Shown piece after piece: positions 41,832-50,751 of a DNA stretch of 64,000 bases. Source of the stretch: Actinoallomurus iriomotensis. GTDB lineage: Bacteria; Actinomycetota; Actinomycetes; Streptosporangiales; Streptosporangiaceae. The stretch's first letter is position 1. The number at the start of each line of letters is the position of its first letter. The stretch is taken from the NCBI RefSeq assembly GCF_030269445.1, contig NZ_BSTJ01000014.1, forward strand, positions 124,001 through 188,000, in the 5' to 3' direction. The position numbers and the translations under genes are program-made. Below the pieces are notes generated by a model that was not told the DNA's origin, did not search any database, and saw nothing but the letters and a program-made list of their open reading frames with translations.

Positions 41832-41882
41832 GATGTCACCTGGTGTCATCACACTAGCACGGCGATGACACCGGGTGTCATC
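41832..41882. promoter_or_regulatory. Two operator-like palindromes (TetR/epimerase)
   Basis: GATGTCACCTGGTGTCATC (41832-41850) and GATGACACCGGGTGTCATC (41864-41882) are 9-bp inverted repeats around a single central base. The second is perfect and the first has one mismatch. Centres are 32 bp apart, about three helical turns, between the two divergent starts. Confidence 0.88.
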
Positions 41883-41897
41883 AGCTAGTCTTGCCGC

Positions 41898-42464
41898 ATG
41901 GGCAGATGGCGGCCGGACGCGCGGGCGCGGCTACAGGAGGCGGCCCTGACCCTCTACGGCGAGCGCGGCTACGAGAAGACGACCGTCGCGGAGATCGCGG
42001 AGCGCGCGGGGCTGACGAAGCGCACGTTCTTCCGGTATTTCGCGGACAAGCGCGAGGTGCTGTTCTGGGGCTCGGAACTCCTGGAGCAGCGGATGGTGGC
42101 CGCCATCGAGGCCGCCCCGGCGTCCACCTCGGCTCTCGGCCTTATCGGCGCGGCGCTGGACGCCGCCGCCGTCCGGTTCGAGGAGGTCCGCGAGTTCGCC
42201 GGCCTGCGGCACCGGATCATCGCCGCCAGCCCCGAACTGCGGGAACGCGAGCTGATCAAGGCGATGTCGCTGACCGGCGCGGTGACACGGGCCCTGCGCG
42301 CACGGGGACTCGACGACACCGCCGCCGCCCTCGCCGCCCACACCGGCGCCACCGTCATGCACGTCGCCTTCGAGCAGTGGGTCGACGATCCGAGCCGGAC
42401 GCCGTTCCAGCAGATCGCCAGGGATTCCCTGGCACAACTCCGGGAGATCGCCTCTACCGGATGA
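41898..42464 (+). CDS. TetR-family transcriptional repressor
   Basis: 188 residues. The helix-turn-helix is TTVAEIAERAGLTKRTFFRY followed by FADKREVLFWG, typical of TetR. The C-terminal ligand domain is helical (LRHRIIAASPELRERELIKA). The gene starts 16 bp after the perfect palindrome, so autoregulation and control of the divergent epimerase gene are likely. The ligand is unknown. Confidence 0.93.
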   Translation: MGRWRPDARARLQEAALTLYGERGYEKTTVAEIAERAGLTKRTFFRYFADKREVLFWGSELLEQRMVAAIEAAPASTSALGLIGAALDAAAVRFEEVREFAGLRHRIIAASPELRERELIKAMSLTGAVTRALRARGLDDTAAALAAHTGATVMHVAFEQWVDDPSRTPFQQIARDSLAQLREIASTG

Positions 42465-42606
42465 TTCACGACCAGGTCGGTCCGACCGCGGAGCGGGTGG
42501 GCCACCATCGTTCGCGGGGTTCTCCTGACAGGAGAAAATTCTGCTCACGTAAGAACGCCGCGAACGGCATGCCCCACGCCTTGAGAGCGGAAGGGCGGGT
42601 TCAACG

Positions 42607-42646
42607 ACGCGTGGCCCGGCAGTTTCGTCACTGCCGGGCCACGCGT
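42607..42646. terminator. Strong hairpin terminator
   Basis: A 17-bp perfect stem (ACGCGTGGCCCGGCAGT) with the 6-base loop TTCGTC is followed on the + strand by TTCTCC. It lies between the convergent TetR gene and the small secreted protein gene and can end both. Confidence 0.88.
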
Positions 42647-42682
42647 TTCTCCTACCTGTTACGACGGCAGGGCGCCGAGGGC

Positions 42683-42916
42683 TTAGTAGGTCGGCTGCAC
42701 CCACAGCTCGTACTGGCCGTAGCCGAGCGACTGGCAGTAGAAGCCCACCCAGCGGCCCTGCGGGAAACCGGCGTTGCCGGCGTCCGAGCACGCCTGGACC
42801 GACGGGTAGACGCCTCCGGGGACGAAAGTGGCGGCGGACGCCGAGCCCGCCGTGGCGAGGGCACCGCCCGCCACACCCGCCGCGAGGGCCAGCGACACCA
42901 GAGTCTTACGCATCAT
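42683..42916 (-). CDS. Small secreted protein with two cysteines
   Basis: 77 residues. A clear signal peptide (MMRKTLVSLALAAGVAGGAL, cleavage probably after ATAGSASA) leaves a mature part of about 49 residues starting ATFVPGGVYPSVQACSDAGN. The two mature cysteines can form one disulfide. GGGAG lies seven bases before the ATG. It is encoded just downstream of an ECF sigma factor in the same direction, with a 75-bp gap. I do not recognise a family beyond small secreted actinomycete proteins. Confidence 0.8.
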   Translation of the reverse strand: MMRKTLVSLALAAGVAGGALATAGSASAATFVPGGVYPSVQACSDAGNAGFPQGRWVGFYCQSLGYGQYELWVQPTY

Positions 42917-42991
42917 GTGAAAACTCCCAACCTGATGAGGAATCGACTCGAGCGCGGATTTCGCTCTTTGACACGACCCGGCCTGGATCGC

Positions 42992-43678
42992 TCAATCCAT
43001 TACGGCCTGGGCACGCAGTGACGCGCGCAGGGCGCGCATGGCGTAGTGGGCGCGGGACTTGACCGTTCCCGGCGCGAGGCCGAGCGCGGCCGCCGTCTGC
43101 TCGACGCTGTAGCCGGCGTAATAGGTGTAGATGAGGACCTCGCGCTGCTGCACGGTGAGCTCGGTCATGGTCTCCAGCACCGCCCGCAGCGTCACGACCC
43201 GGTCGGCCGGGTCGGGCACGGCGGGCTCTTCGGGCTCATCGGCGACCTCTTTCGGCCGAGCCTGCCGGGCGCGGTGGTGGTCGATCACCAGCCGGTGCGC
43301 GACAGTGAACAGCCAGGTGCGCACCTGGTCCGTCGTCGGGTCGAGGATTCCCCGATGCTGCCAGGCGCGTACGGCGGTCTCCTGGACGACGTCCTCGGCC
43401 CGGTACCGGTCGCCGCCGCACAGCTGGACGACGAAGCTGAGCAGGACCGTGCCGTGCCGCTCGTAGAGCGTGCGGGAGAAGGCGTCGTCCCCCAGAGCGT
43501 CCGACTCCTGGGCCGGGCCCTGTACCGGCGCGGGCACCGCTCCCCGCGGCGGCACGTCGCCGCCACGTCGCGCGCGCACCGGCGCGTTCGCCCGATCGCG
43601 ACCGCGCGGTGCGACCACCGGACGGTCGGCGACGGTGGTCCGGTTCAGCGGCCGGTCCAGCACCTGACTGCGCGTCAT
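42992..43678 (-). CDS. ECF RNA polymerase sigma factor
   Basis: 228 residues. Sigma region 2 is LYERHGTVLLSFVVQLCGGD, then RAEDVVQETAVRAWQH and TWLFTVAHRLVIDHHR. Region 4 is LTVQQREVLIYTYYAGYSVE, then QTAAALGLAPGTVKSRAHYA. The 75-residue N-terminal extension rich in Arg and Pro is unusual, and the first ATG has no good ribosome site, so the true start may be downstream. No anti-sigma gene is adjacent. It sits between the EccA-like gene and the small secreted protein. Confidence 0.88.
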   Translation of the reverse strand: MTRSQVLDRPLNRTTVADRPVVAPRGRDRANAPVRARRGGDVPPRGAVPAPVQGPAQESDALGDDAFSRTLYERHGTVLLSFVVQLCGGDRYRAEDVVQETAVRAWQHRGILDPTTDQVRTWLFTVAHRLVIDHHRARQARPKEVADEPEEPAVPDPADRVVTLRAVLETMTELTVQQREVLIYTYYAGYSVEQTAAALGLAPGTVKSRAHYAMRALRASLRAQAVMD

Positions 43679-43803
43679 AAGGAGGCGACCCCATCTGTTC
43701 GTCCGGAACAGGTCGCGCCCTCGTGCTTGACGCGACCACTGTCATCGCGCTCCATGCTGGGCAGGCGGTCTTGGTGCCTGCTTGCCGACTCCTTGCCGAC
43801 GCG

Positions 43804-43829
43804 GCCGACGCGCCCGCGGGCGCGTCGGC
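43804..43829 (-). terminator. 26-bp perfect palindrome just after the EccA-like gene
   Basis: GCCGACGCGCCCG and its exact reverse complement abut, starting four bases beyond the stop codon at 43834. Extra GCCGAC copies lie next to it. There is no U-run, so it is either a GC-rich hairpin terminator or a protein-binding palindrome. Confidence 0.6.
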
Positions 43830-43833
43830 AAGG

Positions 43834-46800
43834 TCAGTGCGGGCTCGGGGTGTTCGCGGCCGGGATGTCCTCGGGCAGCAGCGAGCGCAGGGCCGACACG
43901 TCCGGTGAACGCATGCCGCCGAGCCGCCGGGCCTGGCGGGTCATCATCGTCTCCAGCAGCTGGCGGGCCAGCCGCGCGTTGCCGAACGTACGGTCGCGCG
44001 GGATGGCGTCCACGTACGCCCGCAGCGAATGGACCGTCTCGGGGGCGCACTCGTACCCGTTGGCCTCGGCCTGGCTCCTCATGATCGCGACCAGCTCGTC
44101 GGTGCTGTAGTCCTCGAACTCCACGTGCCGGGAGAACCGCGAGGCCAGGCCCGGGTTGGAGCCGAGGAATCGCCGCATCTCCTCGGTGTAGCCCGCGACG
44201 ATGACGACGACCTCGTCGCGGTGGTCCTCCATCAGCTTCAGGAGCGTCTCCACGGCCTCCCGGCCGAAGTCGTTCCCGGAGCCCTCCGGGGTGAGGGTGT
44301 AGGCCTCGTCGATGAACAGCACACCGCCCAGCGCGGTCTGGAACACGTCCCGGGTGAGCTGTGCGGTGTGACCGACGTAGCGGCCCACCAGGTCCGCGCG
44401 CGCCACCTCCACCAGCTGCCCGCGTGGCAGTACGCCGAGGGCGTGCAGCAGCTCGGCGTAGAGCCGTGCGACCGTCGTCTTGCCGGTGCCGGGCGAGCCG
44501 GTGAAGACCAGGTGCCGGCTGATGTTGGGCGCGGGCAGCCCGGCGGCCTCCCGCTGCTTGGCCGCGGTCAGCAGGTCGACCATGTCCTTGACCTCCCGCT
44601 TCACGGCACCGAGGCCGATCATGCCGGAGAGCTGGGCCAGGAGGGTCTCGCGGTCGGCGGAGGTCTCGGTCGCCCGCGCGGCGTCGTCGCTGACGTCCTC
44701 GGGCAGGAGCAGCGTCAGGTCGCTCTCGGCCGGGTCGGTCATCCCGGCGAGACGGAACGCCTGACGGTCGACCATCTCCTCGAATACGCCCCGCGCGGCC
44801 CGGCCGTTGCCGAACGTGGCGCCGCGCGGCATGCGCTCATAGTGTGCGGCGAGCGCCTGCCGGGTGCGCGGGTCCAGCTCGTACCGGTGGTTCCGGCACA
44901 TGTTCTCGGTGATCGTGACGAGCTCTTCGACCGAGTAGTTGGTGAACTCGATGGTGCGGCTGAACCGCGAGGCCATGCCGGGGTTGGTGGACAGGAACGA
45001 CTGCATCTCGTCGTTGTAGCCGGCCGCCACCACCACGACGTCGTCGCGGTGGTCCTCCATGAGCTTCACCAGGGTGTCGATGGCCTCCCGGCCGAAGTCG
45101 TTCTTGCCCTCCGAGACCAGGGTGTACGCCTCGTCGATGAACAGCACGCCGCCGAGGGCCTCGTTGAACGCCTCCGTGGTCTTGATGGCCGTCGCGCCGA
45201 CGTACTGGGCGACCAGGTCGGCGCGGGACACCTCGACCAGGTGCCCGCTGCGCAGCACCCCGAGTTCGGTGAGGATCCCGCCGTACAGCCGGGCGACCGT
45301 GGTCTTGCCGGTGCCGGGCGGCCCGGCGAAGATCAGGTGTCGGCTCATCGGGGGCACGGGCATGCCGAGCCGGGCCCGGCGCTGCGACATCTGGTTGAGG
45401 TTGACCAGCGTGCGCACCTGCCGCTTGACGCCCTCCAGGCCGACGAGGGCGTCCAGCTCCTCCAGCGGCCCCGAGGGCTTGGCCTGCCGGGTCTCCGCGG
45501 GCTTGTCGGGCGCCTCGGGGTCGACGTCCTCGCCCACCTCGAGCCCCCAGGAGTCGGCCGCGGCGTTGCCGGAGCTCTCCAGGTCGCGTACGGTCAGCCG
45601 CCCGCCGGGGCGGGGCTGACGCAGGCCGGCGCCACGGTTGTCGCGTACGGCGCAGCCGATGACGGAGACCGCCTCGGCGGTGTCGACCCGGATGCCGTCG
45701 CCGAGGCTGGTGGACAGCTCACAGGCGTCGAGCGTGGCCCGTGCCCCGGCCGACAGCAGGACGCCGTGCGCGCCGGAGCCGCTGACCCGGGCCCGGGTCA
45801 TGGTCACGTCGCCGCCCTCGCGTACGACGACGCCCGAGGCCCCGCTGCCGGACACCTCGCAGTCCAGGACGACGCCCATTCCGCCGGACTCGACCGAGAT
45901 GCCCGCGTCGCCGGCCGACCGGAACGCGCAGTCGCGGAAGGAGACGTTGGCCCCGCCGCCGATGCGCACGGCGACGCCGGTCGCCCGCTCGACGACGCAG
46001 TGCTCCAGGCGCCCGCGCCCGTCATCGGCGATCTCCACGCCGTTCCCGCCGGGCGAGGTGACGGTGGCGGACCGGATGAGCGGGGTGGCGCCGGAGCGTA
46101 CGGCGATCGCGGTGCCGGCGGCGTCCGCCACCTCCAGCCGGTCGAACTCGGGCACCGAGTCCTCGGACAGCAGCACGGACGCCGACGCGTCGGCGCACTC
46201 GCGCACCGTCGTCGCGGTGAGCGCCGGCGAGCTGGAGCCGGTGACCTTGATGGCGGAAGCCGTCGAGCCGGTGAACTCGCACTCCTCGAACGTGCCGCGC
46301 GAGCGTTCGGTGACGGCCAGCCCGTTGTCTTTCGTACGGGCCGTGCGGCAGCGCCGCAGCAGCGGGTCCGCCCCGCCGGCCAGCACGATGCCGGGACCGG
46401 AGGTGATGTCGCTGACCGTGACGTCCTCCAGCACCGGCCGCGAGCCGCTCGTGACGTAGACGCCCACCGCGCAGTCGCGCACGCTGGTGCGCACGATTTT
46501 GGTGGCGCTGTCGCCCTCCAGCGCGATGGCCGGCTTGGAGGTCGTGGCGATGTGGCAGTCCTCGATCGTGCCCTGCGCCTCGCCGTTGGCCAGCACGCCG
46601 TTGCCGCGCGCGTCGCGCATCCGGCAGCCGCGGATGATGGAGCGGGCGTTCTCGCCCAGGACGACGGCGGAGGTGCCGAGGTTCTCGATCAGGCAGTCCT
46701 CGATGACGCTGGCCGTCTCGGCGGTGTCCACGATGCCCGCGCCCTCGGCGTTGGTGATGCGGCAGCCGCGGATCGCCAGCGACCCGGCTCCGCGGGCGAG

Positions 46801-47148
46801 CACGGCGGTCCACCCGGAGCCGGCCACGGTGCAGCCCTCCATGGCGATCTGACCGTGCGCGGCGTCCACCACGGGTACGTCGTCGCCACCGCCGCGCAGC
46901 GTGAGGTCGGTCAGCATCACGGCGTCCGTCAGCAACATCACCGCCGTCCCGCTCCGCGGGCAGATCTCCACGCTCCCCCGCTCGCCTTCGGCCACGATCG
47001 TGACCCGGGTGCGGATGACGAGGCTCTCGGCGTACCGGCCCGGCCGGATCCGGACGACCGACCCGGTGCGTGCCGCGGACAGCGCCTCCTGGATCGTCCG
47101 GAAACCGCCCGGTCCGTCCGGGGAGACCGTGAGCAACTGCCGAGACAC
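43834..47148 (-). CDS. Right-handed beta-helix protein fused to two EccA-like AAA ATPases
   Basis: 1104 residues from a GTG at 47148 with GAGGAGG upstream. Residues about 1-560 are parallel beta-helix (pectate-lyase-like) repeats such as VIRGCRM, TIEDCHI and LEDVTVSD at 22-24-residue spacing. Two CbxX/EccA-type AAA domains follow: GPPGTGKTTVARLYGG (about 603) with GVLFIDEAYTL, and GSPGTGKTTVARLYAE (about 880) with GVLFIDEAYTL. EccA proteins are cytosolic T7SS ATPases that help substrates leave chaperones; the usual N-terminal TPR part is replaced here by the beta-helix. It is divergent from the mycosin gene. Confidence 0.9.
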   Translation of the reverse strand: MSRQLLTVSPDGPGGFRTIQEALSAARTGSVVRIRPGRYAESLVIRTRVTIVAEGERGSVEICPRSGTAVMLLTDAVMLTDLTLRGGGDDVPVVDAAHGQIAMEGCTVAGSGWTAVLARGAGSLAIRGCRITNAEGAGIVDTAETASVIEDCLIENLGTSAVVLGENARSIIRGCRMRDARGNGVLANGEAQGTIEDCHIATTSKPAIALEGDSATKIVRTSVRDCAVGVYVTSGSRPVLEDVTVSDITSGPGIVLAGGADPLLRRCRTARTKDNGLAVTERSRGTFEECEFTGSTASAIKVTGSSSPALTATTVRECADASASVLLSEDSVPEFDRLEVADAAGTAIAVRSGATPLIRSATVTSPGGNGVEIADDGRGRLEHCVVERATGVAVRIGGGANVSFRDCAFRSAGDAGISVESGGMGVVLDCEVSGSGASGVVVREGGDVTMTRARVSGSGAHGVLLSAGARATLDACELSTSLGDGIRVDTAEAVSVIGCAVRDNRGAGLRQPRPGGRLTVRDLESSGNAAADSWGLEVGEDVDPEAPDKPAETRQAKPSGPLEELDALVGLEGVKRQVRTLVNLNQMSQRRARLGMPVPPMSRHLIFAGPPGTGKTTVARLYGGILTELGVLRSGHLVEVSRADLVAQYVGATAIKTTEAFNEALGGVLFIDEAYTLVSEGKNDFGREAIDTLVKLMEDHRDDVVVVAAGYNDEMQSFLSTNPGMASRFSRTIEFTNYSVEELVTITENMCRNHRYELDPRTRQALAAHYERMPRGATFGNGRAARGVFEEMVDRQAFRLAGMTDPAESDLTLLLPEDVSDDAARATETSADRETLLAQLSGMIGLGAVKREVKDMVDLLTAAKQREAAGLPAPNISRHLVFTGSPGTGKTTVARLYAELLHALGVLPRGQLVEVARADLVGRYVGHTAQLTRDVFQTALGGVLFIDEAYTLTPEGSGNDFGREAVETLLKLMEDHRDEVVVIVAGYTEEMRRFLGSNPGLASRFSRHVEFEDYSTDELVAIMRSQAEANGYECAPETVHSLRAYVDAIPRDRTFGNARLARQLLETMMTRQARRLGGMRSPDVSALRSLLPEDIPAANTPSPH

Positions 47149-47341
47149 GCTGGACCCTCCTCGGGGGCGGTGTGATGCTGTAGGTCGATGATGTCGTGGG
47201 CGGCGCCGTTCATATGCCTTTCGGACCATCATGCCGCTCAGGGGGACCGCTTGACACCCTCCCCGGGCGTCCTGCGGACCAGCAAGGACGAATACCTCCG
47301 ACGACAAGAAAACGACAAGACGGTTCTCCTAGGCTGAGCGC

Positions 47342-48577
47342 ATGCGACGTGTCCCTCGGCGTGCGCGCGCCGTCGCCTCGGTGGCCGTCGCCACCCTCAC
47401 GCTCGCCGTCTCCGCTCTCCCCGGAGCCGCGTCGGCCACCGCGTACCGGCGACGGCCCGCCGCCGCGCCCACCCCGGTCGGCCTGCCCGTCATGCCGTCG
47501 TCCCTCGCCACCGGCCAGCCCTGCACCGGCGCCTCCCCCACGGAGGCGCACGCCCAGCCGTGGACGGTGCGCGCGCTGAGCCTGTCGCGGGTGCGCCAGC
47601 TGAGCCAGGGCGCGGGGATCACGGTCGCGGTCGTGGACACCGGCGTGTCCCCCACGGTGCCCGCGCTGGCCGGCCGGGTCTCCGCACCGGGCGGCGCGGA
47701 CAAGGACTGCGTCGGCCACGGCACCTTCGCCGCGGGCCTGATCGCCGGCCGCGCCGACGACGCGACCGGCGGCGGTGTCGCACCCCAGGCGCGGATCCTC
47801 GCCGTACGCGGCACCGGCCCGCGCGGTGAGCCCGACCCCACCGCGGTCGCGGCGGGCATCCGCTCCGCGGCCGACGCCGGCGCGCGCGTCGTGTACGTCG
47901 GTGTGGCCCTGATCGTGGGACGCGCCGAACTCACCGCGGCGGTCGCGTACGCCACCCGCAAGGACGTCCTCGTGGTCGCGCCCGCGGCGCTGGACGTGGC
48001 CCCCACCACCGGCGGTGTGCCCGGGGCCGCGCCGAGCACCCCGCCGGCCCAGCCGTACTTTCCGGCCTTCATCCCGCAGGTGGTCTCGGTCGAGGACTAC
48101 GGGGACGGCGGCACCCGCCCGAAGGACGCCCCGACCATCTTCGCCGCCGACCTGGCCGCCCCCGGCGACGCGGTGGTGAGCGTCGGGCCGAAGGGCACCG
48201 GCCACTTCATCGGCTCCGGCTCGTCACTGGCGGCGGCCAACGTGGCGGGGACGGCGGCGCTCATCCGGGCGTACGACCCCAAGCTCACCGCCGCCGAGGT
48301 CGCCCGGCGGCTGGTCGTCTCCTCCTATCCGGCGGCGGTCCCGATCCTGGACCCGTACGCCGCGGTGTCCGCCGTCTCGTCCACGGCTGCCCCGGCCGCC
48401 GCGCCGCGGCCCGACCCCGCCGTCCGGATGCCCGCCTCCGGCGCTGACACCACGCGCGGCCGGGCCCTGATCGTCGCCGCGGTGGGCGGCGGCCTGGTCG
48501 CACTGGTGGCCGCCGCCGCCGTGGTCATCCCCCGCGGCCGCGCCCGCCACTGGCGCCCCGCCGGACGCGACGGCTGA
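47342..48577 (+). CDS. mycP: Mycosin-like S8 serine protease of T7SS (atypical active site)
   Basis: 411 residues with a signal peptide (VAVATLTLAVSALPGAASA), a subtilisin domain and a C-terminal membrane anchor (about 378-400, LIVAAVGGGLVALVAAAAVV), the MycP plan. Triad residues are present: D99 in VAVVDTGVS, H126 in GHGTFAAG and S295 in GSGSSLAAANVAG. However, the oxyanion-hole Asn position reads L217 (VLVVAPAALD instead of AAGN), the Pro after Ser is lost, and the INMSLG strand is VVYVGVA. It may be a scaffold rather than an efficient protease; MycP also stabilises the ESX complex independently of catalysis (family knowledge). Confidence 0.87.
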   Translation: MRRVPRRARAVASVAVATLTLAVSALPGAASATAYRRRPAAAPTPVGLPVMPSSLATGQPCTGASPTEAHAQPWTVRALSLSRVRQLSQGAGITVAVVDTGVSPTVPALAGRVSAPGGADKDCVGHGTFAAGLIAGRADDATGGGVAPQARILAVRGTGPRGEPDPTAVAAGIRSAADAGARVVYVGVALIVGRAELTAAVAYATRKDVLVVAPAALDVAPTTGGVPGAAPSTPPAQPYFPAFIPQVVSVEDYGDGGTRPKDAPTIFAADLAAPGDAVVSVGPKGTGHFIGSGSSLAAANVAGTAALIRAYDPKLTAAEVARRLVVSSYPAAVPILDPYAAVSAVSSTAAPAAAPRPDPAVRMPASGADTTRGRALIVAAVGGGLVALVAAAAVVIPRGRARHWRPAGRDG

Positions 48578-48583
48578 GCCGGC

Positions 48584-48601
48584 GGACGCGCGAGCGCGTC
48601 C
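48584..48601. terminator. Short GC hairpin between convergent genes
   Basis: A 7-bp stem GGACGCG/CGCGTCC with the loop CGAG lies between the mycosin stop and the lectin gene stop. It is a plausible but weak terminator. Confidence 0.5.
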
Positions 48602-48616
48602 CCGGCACCTCGCCGA

Positions 48617-48646
48617 TCAGTACTCGTCGAGTCAGTACTCGTCGAG
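48617..48646. repeat. Exact 15-bp tandem duplication at the end of the lectin gene
   Basis: TCAGTACTCGTCGAG occurs twice with no gap. On the minus strand each copy encodes LDEY and a stop in the same frame, so the gene has two consecutive LDEY-stop ends. Confidence 0.95.
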
Positions 48647-50578
48647 GATGGCCAGGCGGGCGGTTCCGCTCACGTCGGCGACCGTCGGCCGGACGCCCGC
48701 GACGCGGCACAGCAACTCGATGTCGTGGTCGAACGCGGTGTCCAGAGCGTCTTCGGAGTCCATCTCCTCCAGCGCGCGCCGCGCCTCGGGTGAGTTCACC
48801 TCGCCGTCGCCGTTCTCCCCGAAGTTGTCGACCTCCTCGCCGTCACGGGACACGATGAAGCCGAAGTCGGCGTTGACGCTCATGTAGCTGGACACCGCGA
48901 AGGTGCCCGCCGAGAGGGCGGGATCGTTGACCGCGCGGTACCCGTTGTCCTCCACGAGCAGCGTGTGCGGGCCGAGCGCGAAGGCGGCGACCGTCGTGTT
49001 CGGCTCGGCCTCCTCCAGGTCGGCGCGCTCCATCAGGTCGGTCCACGTGCCGGTGGTGACCTGCGACGGTTCGGCGCCGAGGCGCCGCAGCGCCTCGTCC
49101 GGCTCGACGTCGTGGATGACGGTCACGCAGTACGCCTCGTCGTTCAGCCGCTCCAGCCATGAGGTGTGGTCCTCTTCCGCCGTCGCGGCCGGTTCGCCCT
49201 CGCGCCAGACGACGGTTCCGTCCTCGCGGCGCAGCACGACGCTCTCGCGTCCCACGACCAGCTCGTCGCCCGGCCCGCCCAGGTCCAGCGCCGAGGAACC
49301 GTCGTCGGCGCGTAGGCGAAGCATGCCGTCGTCGTCGAGCGTGAGATGGGTACGGCCGTCGTCCCCGAAGTGACTGTTCCAGAGCCAGCGTCCGTCCTCG
49401 CCGTACAGCACGATCCGGCAGTCGTCGCGATGGGCCAGCACCGTGCCGCCGTCGACGGAGGTGAGGGACTGGCGCCGCAGCGTCTCGCCGCGGCGCAGCA
49501 CCGATCCCCGCGCCACGTCGGCCACCGGCGCCGGGGCATGCGGCCCGGTCCTGACCTCCCAGACCGCGGTGCCCGCGTCGTCGAGCAGCGCGATGCCGCC
49601 TTCGTCGTCGACGACGAGCCACTGCGCGTCCGAGCCCGCCGTGCCCGACCGCCAGACCGGTCCCCCGCACAGGTTGCGGACGACGAGTTCGCCGTCCTCG
49701 GTCAGGTCGGTCCAGCCGTCGCCGGCCCACCACGTGTCCGTCGCCCAGACCGCCCGGCGCTCCGGGTTGTAGTACAGGACCAGGTTCCCGTCGTCCTGGT
49801 GCACGAGCGTGTAGACGCCTGAGATCGAGGTGAGCGACTGGTGTCGCAGGCGTCCGCCGCGGCCCAGCTCCGGGCCGCCGTACACGTGCGGGAGGGCCTG
49901 TGGGGGCACCGGCGACAGGCCGCGCATGTCGTCGCGCCAGAGCGGTTCGCCCTCGGTGTCCACCAGGCAGAGTTCCCGGGTCTTGCGGCCCTCGTACGGG
50001 AGGATCCGCCAGGTCAGGAGCGTGTCGGGTTGCCGCTCCATCCACTGGACCAGCGGGGCGATCAACGTGTGGCTCCAGCCGTAGCCGGGCGCGCTCATGC
50101 TGACCTGCAGCGAGCCGTCCGGGTTCCGGACCACGACGTGGCGCCTCTTTCCGCCTTCCCGCAGCAGGTAGCGGTCGCCCGTGATCGCAGCGACGGGCGC
50201 CGCGTCGCCCAGGGCCGCCGAGTCCACCGGGCCGGTGCGCGAGTTCAGCAGCCGGACGCGTTGCCCGTCGAGAAGTTCGAAGTCTCCGTCGTCGGTGAGG
50301 ACGAGCGCGCGTGCCTCCGGCGCCGCGCAGTCGGAGCTCCACAAGGTCTCGTAGCGGTCGTCGGCGGACTCGACCTGGATCGCCCCGCCGCTGCCGAGGA
50401 GAAACCGTCCCGCGACCGGCCGGTCCGGCTCGCCGGCCCGCCACCGGACCTCTCCGGTGCTCTGGTCCGTGACGGTGGCGACGCCGTCGGCGTCGTATCG
50501 CAGCACGAACCGGCCGGACGGCGAGCTGAGCGGTTCATCGTCGTCGTAAAGCCGATTGAACTGGATCAATTCCTGCAC
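48632..50578 (-). CDS. Bulb-type (mannose-binding) lectin protein with C-terminal DUF6461-like domain
   Basis: 648 residues without a signal peptide. B-lectin-like repeats are visible, the clearest being VHQDDGNLVLYYNPERRAVW (QxDxNxVxY motif). Weaker copies are at VLAHRDDCRIVLYGEDGRWL and near the N-terminus. The last about 170 residues (WLERLNDEAYCVTVIHDVEP, then DEALRRLGAEP) resemble DUF6461. It probably binds sugars in the cytosol or is exported without a signal. It is convergent with the mycosin gene; a link with T7SS is only positional. Confidence 0.75.
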   Translation of the reverse strand: MQELIQFNRLYDDDEPLSSPSGRFVLRYDADGVATVTDQSTGEVRWRAGEPDRPVAGRFLLGSGGAIQVESADDRYETLWSSDCAAPEARALVLTDDGDFELLDGQRVRLLNSRTGPVDSAALGDAAPVAAITGDRYLLREGGKRRHVVVRNPDGSLQVSMSAPGYGWSHTLIAPLVQWMERQPDTLLTWRILPYEGRKTRELCLVDTEGEPLWRDDMRGLSPVPPQALPHVYGGPELGRGGRLRHQSLTSISGVYTLVHQDDGNLVLYYNPERRAVWATDTWWAGDGWTDLTEDGELVVRNLCGGPVWRSGTAGSDAQWLVVDDEGGIALLDDAGTAVWEVRTGPHAPAPVADVARGSVLRRGETLRRQSLTSVDGGTVLAHRDDCRIVLYGEDGRWLWNSHFGDDGRTHLTLDDDGMLRLRADDGSSALDLGGPGDELVVGRESVVLRREDGTVVWREGEPAATAEEDHTSWLERLNDEAYCVTVIHDVEPDEALRRLGAEPSQVTTGTWTDLMERADLEEAEPNTTVAAFALGPHTLLVEDNGYRAVNDPALSAGTFAVSSYMSVNADFGFIVSRDGEEVDNFGENGDGEVNSPEARRALEEMDSEDALDTAFDHDIELLCRVAGVRPTVADVSGTARLAILDEY

Positions 50579-50751
50579 TGATATCTCCGCTTCACCTGAG
50601 TGGAAAGACGGCGCCGCCCATTCGCCCGGTCAATCCCGCCTACGAAGCGAAGGACGGAACGGTTCACCCATCAGCGACATCTCCTCCCAAATCGCCGTCG
50701 AGGATCGAACGCGCCGTACGATGATCGCTCTCGAGAACAGGCAGGTGGCCC

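Noticed and set aside
44029-47175. 1048-codon plus-strand frame opposite the beta-helix/AAA gene
   Set aside because: Antisense shadow; the minus-strand frame has two P-loops and Walker B motifs.
47149-47307. Upstream start for the beta-helix/AAA protein at 47307
   Set aside because: The added N-terminus is Arg/His-rich without coding character, while the GTG at 47148 has GAGGAGG directly upstream.
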